A stretch of DNA of 64,000 bases, taken from Rhopalosiphum padi (lineage: Eukaryota; Arthropoda; Insecta; Hemiptera; Aphididae). Where the stretch lies: contig NC_083599.1 of NCBI RefSeq assembly GCF_020882245.1, positions 69,485,745 to 69,549,744 of the forward strand. The letters are read 5' to 3'. A program made the position numbers and the translations under genes. Below are positions 49,101 through 57,035 of the stretch, one piece after another. The stretch's first letter is position 1. Every line of letters begins with the position of its first letter. A model generated the notes under the pieces. The model saw only the letters and a list, made by a program, of their open reading frames with translations, was not told the DNA's origin and searched no databases.

Positions 49101-52100
49101 CCAATTGGTCTCGGCATTTACTGTCATGTGGTAAAAAAAGGAAAATTTCTAATTGTAATTATACTAGTGTCACAAATACTACAATAACATCATTTTTTAA
49201 ACCACCAGTCAATACTCCATCAACAACACATCCTTTGCCAACAAGAAGAACAGGTATGTTACTTTATTTTTAATACCTACTTATTCACTTTATAGTTGAT
49301 TAATAATTAGTCTTAAATAGTCAGTACCTACTTAATATATTAGTATAAAGTATTAAGGTCTATGCCAACTAGTTAAAAATATTATACAATTATTTTTTTA
49401 AATAAACTGTTAACACTAAAACATGTATAAAAACATTACTACATATAGAAACCTATACAACCACAGAATAATATATATATATTATTCTGTGATACAACTA
49501 GTCATCAAATATTACATTTATATTCAAAGGTTTAAGGGAAATCTGGTCTAGTTGTTAATATTTAACCATTAATTTTACTTTTAAATTTGTTAAAATAGCT
49601 TTAAAAGTTAATTTTAAATAAAATTATAAGAAAAGTAATATTTTTATAGAACAAACCAGTGACAATACTTTGGCTATCACTGATATTGATCCTGCAAACC
49701 TATGTGAAATAAGTGAGTATTATTTGATATATATTTTAATATGGCTAGTAAAATATACATTTTAATATAAATAGTGCTATAAAATGTCTATAAAAATGTA
49801 TATTTGTCAAATTTGATAAATTTTTTCTGAAGTTTATTATTTAATTATCAAATTGTGGTACTTTTAAAATTTATAAATAAAATTATAAGAAAAATAATAT
49901 TTTTATAGAACAAACCAGTGACAATACTTTGGCTATCACTGATATTGATCCTGCAAACCTATGTGAAATAAGTGAGTATTATTTGATATTTTTGATAATT
50001 AATCAGCTTGAATAGAGAGATACATCATGTTAGTATAGCCAGTATAGGTATATAATAAATGTTATAGGCATAAATATCACACTTTTAATATATTAATAAA
50101 TTATTTATTATTTTATTAATAAAAGTATTTTGTAAAAAAAATAATAATGTATAATGCCTACATCATTTTTATATCTGTTTATAAATTTTGTGTTAAAAAT
50201 CCAATCAAACCTAATCTAATTAATGCTTTCATTTATAAAATGACCAATACATAGTTAAACAAATGTTTGTTCTTTTAATTTTTGTAAAATTGAAAATGTT
50301 TCTAAATAACAAAATAATTTAAATTCTGATGGTGGCTGCATTTATGTTATTATAGGTAAAACAAAGAGAGTACACGTCATATTAATTAATAGTAAAACAG
50401 AAAATTTAAAATAACCTCCAAGGGCCTACTTTCTTATTTTTAACTTGAAATTAATTTCTTAATAAAAAACAAGTTAGTGTTTTATTATATTCAGTATTAT
50501 TGTTTTTTAATTGTAGAGGATATTATAACTTCTAAACGACTGAATATTTTGGACAACAGTGATACAGATGAAATTAAAGATATTACTTCTGGTAAGATAA
50601 CTGATAAATTGTAATTTTTATTCATGGTATTTAAGTTAAATGTATGGTTTAATAAAAATCATTTTAGGAATAGTTTAAATTTAAAAACATAATTTTATTA
50701 TAGATCCTGTAGTTGGAACTACTGAATTGTCATTTCAAAATGAACAAACTGAGACGGACATGCTGTTTTCTAACAATCAACACGAGTTATTAAATACAAG
50801 TGAAGATAATGATCCAATACATTATGCCAGAATGAATCGAATTACTCCTGAACAAAAAAACTTTATTTTGAAGTTAGGCCCATGTCAGCCTTTGCCAGAA
50901 CATGTTTCTGGTAAATCTTTTCCAATAGATAACCATGGACGTCACTTTAGCCATTTATGGTATACAAGATTTTTACCAGATGGAAGTAAAATACAGCGAG
51001 ACTGGTTGTCATACTCCATCAGTGAAAACAAAATATTTTGTTTGCATTGTATGTTATACAGTGTAAATACACGTAGCATAGCAATTAAGTCTTGGACAAA
51101 AATAGGATTTTCAAACTGGATTAATGGAGTTAGTCGTATAAACAAACATGAGTTATCCTCTGAACATATCACAGCAACAATTAAAGTTAAAATAAAAAAT
51201 CATTGTGTACCATTACTTCCAAGCATTGAATATCAAAGAAAAATACAGATTGCAACAAACAGACAAATTGTATCAGAACTTATTGACGTTGTCCTTTTTT
51301 TGGCTCGACATAACTTAGGTTTTCGAGGACATAACGAACAATGGTCAACCCCATTATCAAGAGGGAATTTCAAGGATTTGATTACTTTAATGTCCAAAAA
51401 TTCTGTTTCCCTTTCAGAACATATTACAAAGTTACAGTCTAAAGGCAGACAAGAATTATCTTTTATTAGTTGGGAAAGGCAGAATCAACTAATAGAATGT
51501 ATAGCCAAAGATATTAGCACAACTATTCAATATCAAGTGAATAGATAAATTCTATCAGTGATAGAACAAATATAGAAAACTCAGGAAGTATGAACAAGTT
51601 ATTTCAGTTATTTTGTATACTTGAGTTAAGAAGTGTATTTCCAAGTCTATATACATTGCTACAAATTGCTGTAACATTACCGGTATCTAGCTGCAGTGTC
51701 GAGCGATCATTCTCTAAGTTAAAACTTGTTAAAACCAAATTAAGAAGTACAATGACGGAAGACAGATTAGAAAATTTAATGAAAATTACTTGTGAGCAAG
51801 ACTGTGAACCAAACACTGAAAGAATTACACAATACTTTTCGACAAAAAGTACATTATTATTAAAAGCTTTAACTTAATTATTAAAAATTTTAATAATAAT
51901 GTACTTTTTGTCGAAAAGTATCTAATGTTCTAATAAGAATTTAATAATTTATATTCTATTATTAAATCTAAAATATATTATTTTTATTGTTAACTACATC
52001 TAAAATATATTTTTTTGTGGTCCAAATAAAGTATCTGTTGAATACATTACACTTATATAAATGGCTTAACTCTCCAAAATCTAAAGTAATACCATGCAAT

Positions 52101-55100
52101 CCAAGGTCAACAATTTTAGCTTGTCCAACTAGCTATAATTAGTAAATATATGAAGATGTTATACATGTGGGTCTCATGGGCGTCCTTAGACATTTTTCTA
52201 GGGGGGAGTAAAATTAATTTAAAAAATAAATCATAATTTTTTTATACATTTTATTTATAGTACATTCTTATGTTACGTCATTATTACAATTAGGTATTAT
52301 TGTTTTACATTATTCTTTTTTAATTTTACCAATTACTGTGGGAATAACATTATTCTAGGGGGGGTCTTACACCCCCCCCCCCCCGGTCACCCATGGTAGG
52401 TCTATAAAACAAATTTAGGTGGTGGGTGTCTGTATAAAAAATGTATAATTTCGCAACATGATTAGAAATGAACCTCGGCGCCACTGATAATAACAGTTGT
52501 ACTATACAAATATACTAGTATTCCACATTAGGCGGAATCCACTGTACTAAAACTGTGGGTCAATGTTTACTTGTACAAGCCTTAATACTACTATACATTT
52601 TATATCATTACAATTCTAAAAACAATTCTGTCACAATAGCTACAATAAATTACTTTTTATAGTGGAACGCTGATTAGAAATCTGTATGAATTGTGTTGGA
52701 AATAGTGAATCAATTTTAGTTAATTCCGTACTTAAGTTGGAAAGTAAGCTGTCATCTAAATTCTCATTGGTTAAATCTAGAACAAAGATACATAAATTAT
52801 TTAATTATTATATTATTATAAATTATAATACTATTATACAACCATCAATTATAATAAAAATTACTTTTGTCGAGTTCACTTAAATTAGAAATATTACTGG
52901 TGTTGAAAATATCTTGGTCGCAAAACATATCTGGTGCTAAAATGAAATGTATATATTGTATAATACTAATTATTTGAAATACATAATAGGTATTATTATA
53001 TTAGATAAGTAAAATGAAAGTTGTGATTACCGTCAATCAGGGTGACTTGGAACGATTTTGACCTTTTAACTACTGTAATACATTCATTATTGATAATTAG
53101 GTTCTGTAAAAAATCATGCAGTGTCGCACACCTCCAAGGAATAGATTAAGTAAAAAAAAAATAAAGTTTTTGAGTAAATTAAGATAAAAAAAAAATAAAA
53201 AGTGCTTGTTCCAAGTCACCTGGGGTGTTGGGTGACTTGGAACATACATTTTTTCAAATGCAGATTGCATTTAATGATTTGTGGAAGGTCACTTGGAACT
53301 CTACAATTATTTTTAAAAAAAAAAAAGTGTTTAAAACCATATTTTTATTAATTTAAAAACAATTTAACATTTTTTTAAAACTGTTTATTACAAAATAATA
53401 CTTTTTCTTATAAGTTGCAGTCTTTGCTCACAAAATAAATTTAACAAACATATTAATAAAATTAAACTTTATATACAACAAAAAATAAAACAGTTTAAAC
53501 TGACTTGTAAAACAATAGATACAACATAAGTATTTCTTTTTTGAACCTTAAAATTTAATATTTATAACAAAAAACAATATAACAATAACCAAAAACCATA
53601 TTTTTATTAATTTAAAAACAATTTAACATTTTTTTAAAACTGTTTATTACAAAATAATACTTTTTCTTATAAGTTGCAGTCTTTGCTCACAAAATAAATT
53701 TAACAAACATATTAATAAAATTAAACTTTATATACAACAAAAAATAAAACAGTTTAAACTGACTTGTAAAACAATAGATACAACATAAGTATTTCTTTTT
53801 TGAACCTTACAATTTAATATTTATAACAAAAAACAATTTAACAATAGGTAACCAAAAATTAATGTTATTGATTTTAAAACTTAACAATTTAAATTTTTAC
53901 AGTAGATAAGGAACTAATTTTTATTCAAACTGATAGTTGCCTCTTCTTTCTTTTATGACCTTTAATTTTTTTATAACTTGGTCTTTTCCAACATATGCTT
54001 CATCTATTATGAAAGGAAAAGAAAAACATCCTCTCATACTTTGGCTCTTTCTAAGGAACCGGCACAGTAAATTATCCTCCTCTATTTCAGTAATTTGTCC
54101 TACATATTCTTCAAAGTTGCCTCTTACAGTTTCAAATTTTACCTTAACAAAATCATCAATTATTAGGTTATTAATATTTACAGTCTCATCATTTTTTTCA
54201 GTCTCATTAATTTCTTCAGTCTCATTAATTTCTTCAGTCTCATAAATTTCTTCAGTCTCATAGTTATTTTCATTATTTTTATTTAGTTCAGTCACATTAG
54301 TGTTAATTTCAGTGGTATCTGTGTTTAATTCTTCTTCATTATAACCTTCTGTGTCTCGGACTTCTTCTTCATTAAACATATTAGCTTCGGTTACACTCCG
54401 ACCTGGCTCTATATTAAATCTTTTTCTTCTGCATTTCTTTGCTGGTCCATCGTTAGAACCAAATCTTGTTTCTTTAAATAAATCGTGAAGTACTTGTGGA
54501 ATAATAGAAGAGCTTGTGGATGAGTTTGGATCGTCTGGTAATTTATTTAATACCTTTTCTCGGTCTAACGGGTATATGCCAGTAGCTTTAAATCCAGATT
54601 TAATATTATCAGATTGAGAAATTTCAAGTTTTTCTAATGTTTTTTTTAGTATACTTGGAAACACATCTTTTGTAAGTGGTCCTTTTCTTTTTAATTTATG
54701 CATCTTCAAAACTTTACGCCATGCTATTTTCATAGGCCGAAAACAACACACATCCAATGGTTGAGTCAGGTGTGTGCTGTTTGGGGGCAGAAATATAAAT
54801 TTAATATCATGTTGCTTACAGAGCTTAACAATATTCACCGAAATGTGACTTGCCAAGTTGTCTCCAATAATAACTTTAGTTCCAACCAAACGACGGCAAT
54901 GTGGAATAACTAAAGTTTGAAACCATTCTTCAAATATTGGTTGATCAAACCACCCAGAGGGTGATCTGTTGTATCTGCACCCTTCTGGCCCTCCTAATGT
55001 CCAAGGTTCCCACATCTGGAGGGATTTGTATACAACATATGGAGGAAGCATAACACCAGATGCATCGATAGCAAACATAACCGATGTAGCAGACTTTGTA

Positions 55101-56964
55101 GAATCCATAATTGAATCAGCATGTTTATTTTTTTTTCTCACTAAAACTTTTGTTCTACCCGGATCATCTATAAAATTTGTCTCATCGTAGTTAATGATGT
55201 TTTGCGGTGGTACATTTTCTAAACTTAATTCAAGGTTATTAAAATATTCATTGATAGTAGTTCTTGAGACAGCAGCTCGTGATCTTTTGATATTCTCGGA
55301 AAGTCTAGGTTTCAAAAGACCAGAATGTCTGGATACAAAACGTGTGTACCAATCATCGCCAGGTTTATTGTTTTTAAATATTTTTATTTTTCGGCCGGAA
55401 CGATCTAAGTATGACTTGATCAATCTCTTAACTTCTTCCCTATCAAAAGGGTAACCCCAATCAGATGCAAATAATATTGTTTCTACAATATTACCTTCTT
55501 CAGTGGAAGTTAAAGCTGTTTGGCCACCGTGGGGATTAAGATTTAGTTGGTTTTTTTTCCTACTTAAAGTGCTTATTGGTATTCCATACTTATCAGAAGC
55601 CTGTCGGTAAGTCAATCTATAATTTCGGATTTCGTTCAATGCATTATCTAAAGTTTCTTCAGAAAAATTTCGGTAAGTACGACTGCCGGGTGTTCGTTTA
55701 TAATAGTTCGGCATGTTCCAAGTCACCCAATTATTTTTTACGGAAAATAAAACCAACCCTGAAAAATGTAAATAATATTATTTCCTAATTCTACTTAACA
55801 ATTAACACTAATAACACATTAGGAATTCACTAAAAAATAACAATACCTTGAATTTTGAAGCTGAAATACCACTTTTGCAGCTCTTAATTAAGGAGTTGAA
55901 AATTTGGATTTTTTTTATTAAATTATGGTTGAATCACATGGCTTATTGATAAGAGATAACACATTTTCGATGATAATGAAACGTTTACAAAACGTTCCGA
56001 AAAATATTGCTGTGGAGGCAGAATTTTATTTCCCTTATCTAGTATAAAATTAAACGCTGTTATCAAAAAAAAACACAATTGTTCCAAGTCACCTCCCAGT
56101 TACAAGTCACCCGGTTTGACGGTATTTACATTTTGTCCTCATGCATTGAGTTGATGTAGCAAGATTGTCAAATGTTGGAGTTTTAGAGTCATTGCATGGA
56201 TTATACATTTTTGAATTATTATATTTTGAACATGACACTATAATTTAAAATTTAAGTAATTAATTTAATAAAATAAACCAAGTGAGCATAAAATTCATTA
56301 AAATGTTTACAATTGGTTTGAGCACGGGCAGAGCAAACTTTCTTTTTTTTTTGCATTTTGAGTTGGAATAGATGTATTTTTGTAATACAAATTTGATTTT
56401 TGGGCCATGTAAGTATTTAAAACTTGCAAGTCTAATACTAAAATTTAACATATATATAATTTCTATATTAATTTGAATAAATAAAAAATATTATAAATTA
56501 ATTAATTTAAAAATATATTACATTCCATATTTTGGTTAGAAGTTTTCATTTTAAATGTACTTGATGATGCTGAAACATTAGAATATAAAATTAGAATGTT
56601 AATAGTTGAATAGAATTTAGAAGTTACCTAAACAATTTCCAATTTTTAACTAATGCAAATATAACAAAATATTTTAGTATAGTTATTAGTAATATTATTA
56701 TTAATTGATAAATACAATATAAATTAATAAAATAAATAAACATACTGATAGGTTTAGGAGGATCTGGATACTTTAATCGCATTGAAGATGAGACTGTTAC
56801 TGGATGATGTAGTTGTGACTGAGATTGAGTGCTGGAGTCAGAATCATACATTTTTTTGGCCCTTATGCGACGTTGACTTTTGGCATTATTTATATCAGTA
56901 TCAGTATTTACATCACTATAGTTTTCTGCAATTTGTAATTTTTTTACAGCCTTTTCAAATACAT
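37146..56964 (-). CDS. DUF4806-like C-terminal half of a tnp2-DUF4806 gene, seven exons
   Basis: Exons on the minus strand: 56964-56746, 52936-52865, 52776-52654, 45985-45857, 45460-45201, 45109-44947 and 37276-37146 (stop TGA). Junctions are phase 1 except one (45201/45109, phase 0), and every join keeps the frame; donors include GTATGT, GTAATT and GTAAAT. The first exons encode a polar Ser/Asp-rich linker (TDVFEKAVKKLQ..., SDSSTQSQSQLHH). The last four give a coiled-coil-like stretch and a DUF4806-like domain: FPLKELTQFNHINEILNN, KKKLSMYGGSSINDV, FTGNKGKKTGF, ENHVKPAIQSWFKHAPDR. The domain name is by pattern memory. All seven exons are open. Introns host three foreign transposons (37575-44875, 46023-52486, 53030-56122). 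The role is unknown; it is usually found in insect proteins joined to transposase-derived parts. Confidence 0.75.
38228..39640 (+). pseudogene. BED-type hAT transposase, several disabling changes
   Basis: Homologous pieces lie in order in different frames. A BED-finger second half comes first (VEGCGESLVGFHAGNMKRHIKSQH, from about 38283), with its first half shifted upstream near 38240-38275. A frameshift in an A-run at about 38489-38500 follows. Next come 38513-39151, with IDACVELVTINGRPF, TVTTDNGANM and RCSAHTL, ending at a TAA where the next piece (LCVLSSLKTQ) continues in the same frame. Then 39158-39640 has DIPTRWNSTYDMLKSL. The C-terminal dimerisation domain is missing. It resembles the transposase at 34672 in type but belongs to another subfamily. 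Confidence 0.82.
40187..42933 (-). pseudogene. LINE ORF2: AP endonuclease and reverse transcriptase, broken
   Basis: Read from 42933 downwards. The AP-like endonuclease comes first (LQVNLNHCWSAQQLLLQTIAEL, AGDFNSHSAEWGSSTEDARG, SVIDVTLAR). Linker pieces in shifting frames follow (42128-41781, then 41738-41523 with DIDPWGVPYRLVTKRL). The reverse transcriptase, about 41600-40665, has LPSGKAPGPDFIPNEVIK, QFGFRRFRSTIDAIEEL, VPQGSVLGPTLWNMFYDG and the catalytic FADD (AFADDVAIVATAHN). After a deletion near 40660, the C-terminal Cys-His segment CVHCTAEIDDAEHTIFLCPFW is in another frame. Frame changes occur near 42200, 41780, 41740, 41590, 40660 and 40350. The domain style matches the R1 clade, without its rDNA target. 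Not functional. Confidence 0.88.
42795..44392 (-). pseudogene. LINE ORF1: gag-like protein with CCHC zinc knuckles, broken
   Basis: It runs from MMMNENISTESRREALL (44392) through a polar region, with frame changes near 44000 and again near 43430 and 43160. Repeated VGTQT / AGTQT / VGTDT motifs lie around 43890-43750. A conserved globular piece (LILETHTKEHADNLAGALRR) is at about 43340. Two CCHC knuckles are seen, CAKCSAPGHTAGEC and CFRCKAMGHLIASC, near 42995-42905. ORF1 proteins of this kind bind element RNA and localise the particle. The C-terminal frame overlaps the start of ORF2. Confidence 0.82.
46976..48879 (-). mobile_element. 5'-truncated RTE-like LINE, 1.9 kb, 14-bp TSD
   Basis: The 14-bp sequence GGCGTACAACTAAT flanks it exactly (46962-46975 and 48880-48893). 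On the minus strand its 3' end is a short GAAGAAGAAG tail, as RTE-type elements often have simple-repeat tails rather than poly(A). The 5' part is missing: the first residues seen are already inside ORF2, between endonuclease and reverse transcriptase. Confidence 0.92.
47000..48879 (-). pseudogene. RTE-like reverse transcriptase, C-terminal two thirds of ORF2
   Basis: The frame is open from 48879 (RQKYLRNFSAESKELFEAER) to 47000, interrupted by one TAA at 48632-48634 just before MKASRWQEYFGELLN. The reverse transcriptase blocks are clear: NWKAPGSDGIPAELIKYGG, NNYRGISLLNTVYKVFS, CGFRKGKSTIDQL, VFVDFKKAYDSIHR (first Asp), GLKQGDALSPILFNIALE and VLGFADDLNLVGEN (catalytic Asp pair). The C-terminal segment has GRRPRGRPKKRWMDGVQ and DRDYWR, as in insect RTE elements. 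The endonuclease is absent because of 5' truncation. The 543-codon stretch after the stop is uninterrupted, so the insertion is fairly young. Confidence 0.88.
49462..49491. repeat. 30-bp perfect palindrome
   Basis: Arms CACAGAATAATATAT and its exact complement meet without a spacer, inside the first intron of the hAT transposase gene. The AT core allows cruciform formation; no function is suggested. Confidence 0.8.
49615..49990 (+). repeat. tandem repeat of about 259 bp carrying a duplicated 63-nt exon
   Basis: The two copies share the intron end (AATATTTTTATAG), the whole exon and the intron start (GTGAGTATTATTTGATAT). Exon starts are 49650 and 49909. The exon is 21 codons, phase 1 on both sides, and the copies are identical. 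It encodes a polar linker (TSDNTLAITDIDPANLCEI). Confidence 0.9.
51833..51920. repeat. 33-bp perfect inverted repeat around the transposase stop codon
   Basis: Arms 51833-51865 and 51888-51920 are exact reverse complements, starting TACTTTTCGACAAAAAG and ending CTTTTTGTCGAAAAGTA, with a 22-nt loop. The left arm is coding sequence (the last codons before the stop at 51875-51877); the right arm is 3' untranslated. A transcript would fold into a long stable hairpin. Confidence 0.93.
52175..52395. mobile_element. short hAT-like derivative, 221 bp
   Basis: It begins CATGGGCGTCC and ends GGTCACCCATG, with flanks GTGGGTCT (52167-52174) and GTAGGTCT (52396-52403): an 8-bp duplication with one mismatch. 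The inside repeats TCTAGGGGGG near both ends and contains a run of 13 C (52372-52384). It is non-coding and nested in the 46023-52486 element. Confidence 0.65.
52495..52544. mobile_element. solitary pogo/Tigger-like terminus
   Basis: On the minus strand from 52544 the sequence is CAGTGGATTCCGCCTAATGT, followed outward by TA at 52545-52546. It matches the ends of the element at 28129-32755 at most positions. The other end was not found; the hAT insertion may have separated or replaced it. Confidence 0.5.
53337..53854. repeat. tandem duplication, two copies of 259 bp, in the pogo-like element
   Basis: Copies 53337-53595 and 53596-53854 are nearly identical; one change is AAAATTTAATA to ACAATTTAATA. 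They lie downstream of the transposase stop. This is the same kind of 3' tandem duplication seen in the piggyBac element, though the sequences differ. Confidence 0.92.
53921..55714 (-). CDS. pogo-like transposase (HTH and DDE_1), 597 aa, intact
   Basis: The start chosen is the ATG at 55714 (MPNYYKRTPGSRTYRNFSE); an upstream in-frame ATG at 55756 would add 14 residues that translate the element's own motif. An N-terminal psq-type helix-turn-helix (RLTYRQASDKYGIPISTLSRK) is followed by a CENP-B-like second DNA-binding part (DDWYTRFVSRHSGLLKPRLS). The DDE_1 core has NIINYDETNFIDDPG, KVIIGDNLASHIS and FLPPNSTHLTQPLDV, the pogo DDD pattern. The C-terminal tail is acidic with ETEEINETEE repeats. 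All domains are present without stops, so the enzyme could be active. It would recognise the GGTGACTTGG motifs of the ends. Confidence 0.93.
   Translation of the reverse strand: MPNYYKRTPGSRTYRNFSEETLDNALNEIRNYRLTYRQASDKYGIPISTLSRKKNQLNLNPHGGQTALTSTEEGNIVETILFASDWGYPFDREEVKRLIKSYLDRSGRKIKIFKNNKPGDDWYTRFVSRHSGLLKPRLSENIKRSRAAVSRTTINEYFNNLELSLENVPPQNIINYDETNFIDDPGRTKVLVRKKNKHADSIMDSTKSATSVMFAIDASGVMLPPYVVYKSLQMWEPWTLGGPEGCRYNRSPSGWFDQPIFEEWFQTLVIPHCRRLVGTKVIIGDNLASHISVNIVKLCKQHDIKFIFLPPNSTHLTQPLDVCCFRPMKIAWRKVLKMHKLKRKGPLTKDVFPSILKKTLEKLEISQSDNIKSGFKATGIYPLDREKVLNKLPDDPNSSTSSSIIPQVLHDLFKETRFGSNDGPAKKCRRKRFNIEPGRSVTEANMFNEEEVRDTEGYNEEELNTDTTEINTNVTELNKNNENNYETEEIYETEEINETEEINETEKNDETVNINNLIIDDFVKVKFETVRGNFEEYVGQITEIEEDNLLCRFLRKSQSMRGCFSFPFIIDEAYVGKDQVIKKLKVIKERRGNYQFE
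55715..55728 (-). promoter_or_regulatory. transposon end motif directly upstream of the transposase ATG
   Basis: GGGTGACTTGGAAC on the minus strand is followed at once by ATG (55714-55712). The same 14-mer is the terminal repeat motif at 53040-53053. It is about 400 bp from the right end, so it is not simply part of the terminus. A transposase bound here would sit on its own start, which suggests autoregulation; this is inference. Confidence 0.55.
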
Positions 56965-57035
56965 CTGTAAAACCATCCATCACAAAAGGCAAATGTTTAT
57001 TAACAATTATTATGTACACTATTATTAACATATCT

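Larger units (their letters stand above)
49055..51877 (+). pseudogene. hAT transposase (ZMYM1-like) with duplicated exon and core deletion
   Basis: Exon 1 (49055-49253) encodes a Cys/His start (CACGKIRGEL...WSRHLLSCGKK). Exons 49650-49712 and 49909-49971 are identical 63-nt copies; then come 50517-50591 and the main exon from 50704. All junctions are phase 1 and keep the frame. The main exon has GPCQPLPEHVSGKSFP, SKIQRDWLSYSISENKIFC, GFSNWINGVSRINKHE and FRGHNEQWSTPLSRGNF, then stops at 51548. The C-terminal dimerisation part (SSCSVERSFSKLKLVKTKLR) resumes at 51590-51877. Between them roughly 350 residues of catalytic core are missing, so the gene is dead. A long hairpin covers its stop codon. 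Confidence 0.85.
46023..52486 (+). mobile_element. hAT element, 6.5 kb, with a nested LINE and a nested short element
   Basis: Ends are CAGTGGCGCCGAG (46023-46035) and CTCGGCGCCACTG (52474-52486), perfect reverse complements, flanked by the 8-bp duplication ATAATAAC (46015-46022 and 52487-52494). The transposase gene (49055-51877) has tandem-duplicated exons and an internal deletion. An RTE-like LINE (46976-48879) sits upstream of the gene and a 221-bp element (52175-52395) downstream. All lie in one intron of the minus-strand DUF4806 gene. Confidence 0.96.
53030..56122 (-). mobile_element. pogo-like DNA transposon, 3.1 kb, apparently intact
   Basis: It is bounded by CCGTCAA (53030) and TTGACGG (56122) with TA on both sides (53028-53029 and 56123-56124). 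The motif GGGTGACTTGGAAC recurs near both ends: 53040-53053, 53208-53220 (inverted), 53230-53243, 53287-53299 (variant), 56081-56093 and 56099-56112. One further copy abuts the transposase start codon. The single gene inside is open. The element lies in an intron of the minus-strand DUF4806 gene, in the same orientation. Confidence 0.94.

Noticed and set aside
52372..52384. Run of 13 C as a possible G-quadruplex or assembly gap
   Set aside because: A single homopolymer inside a short transposon derivative; no repeated G-tract pattern needed for a quadruplex claim.
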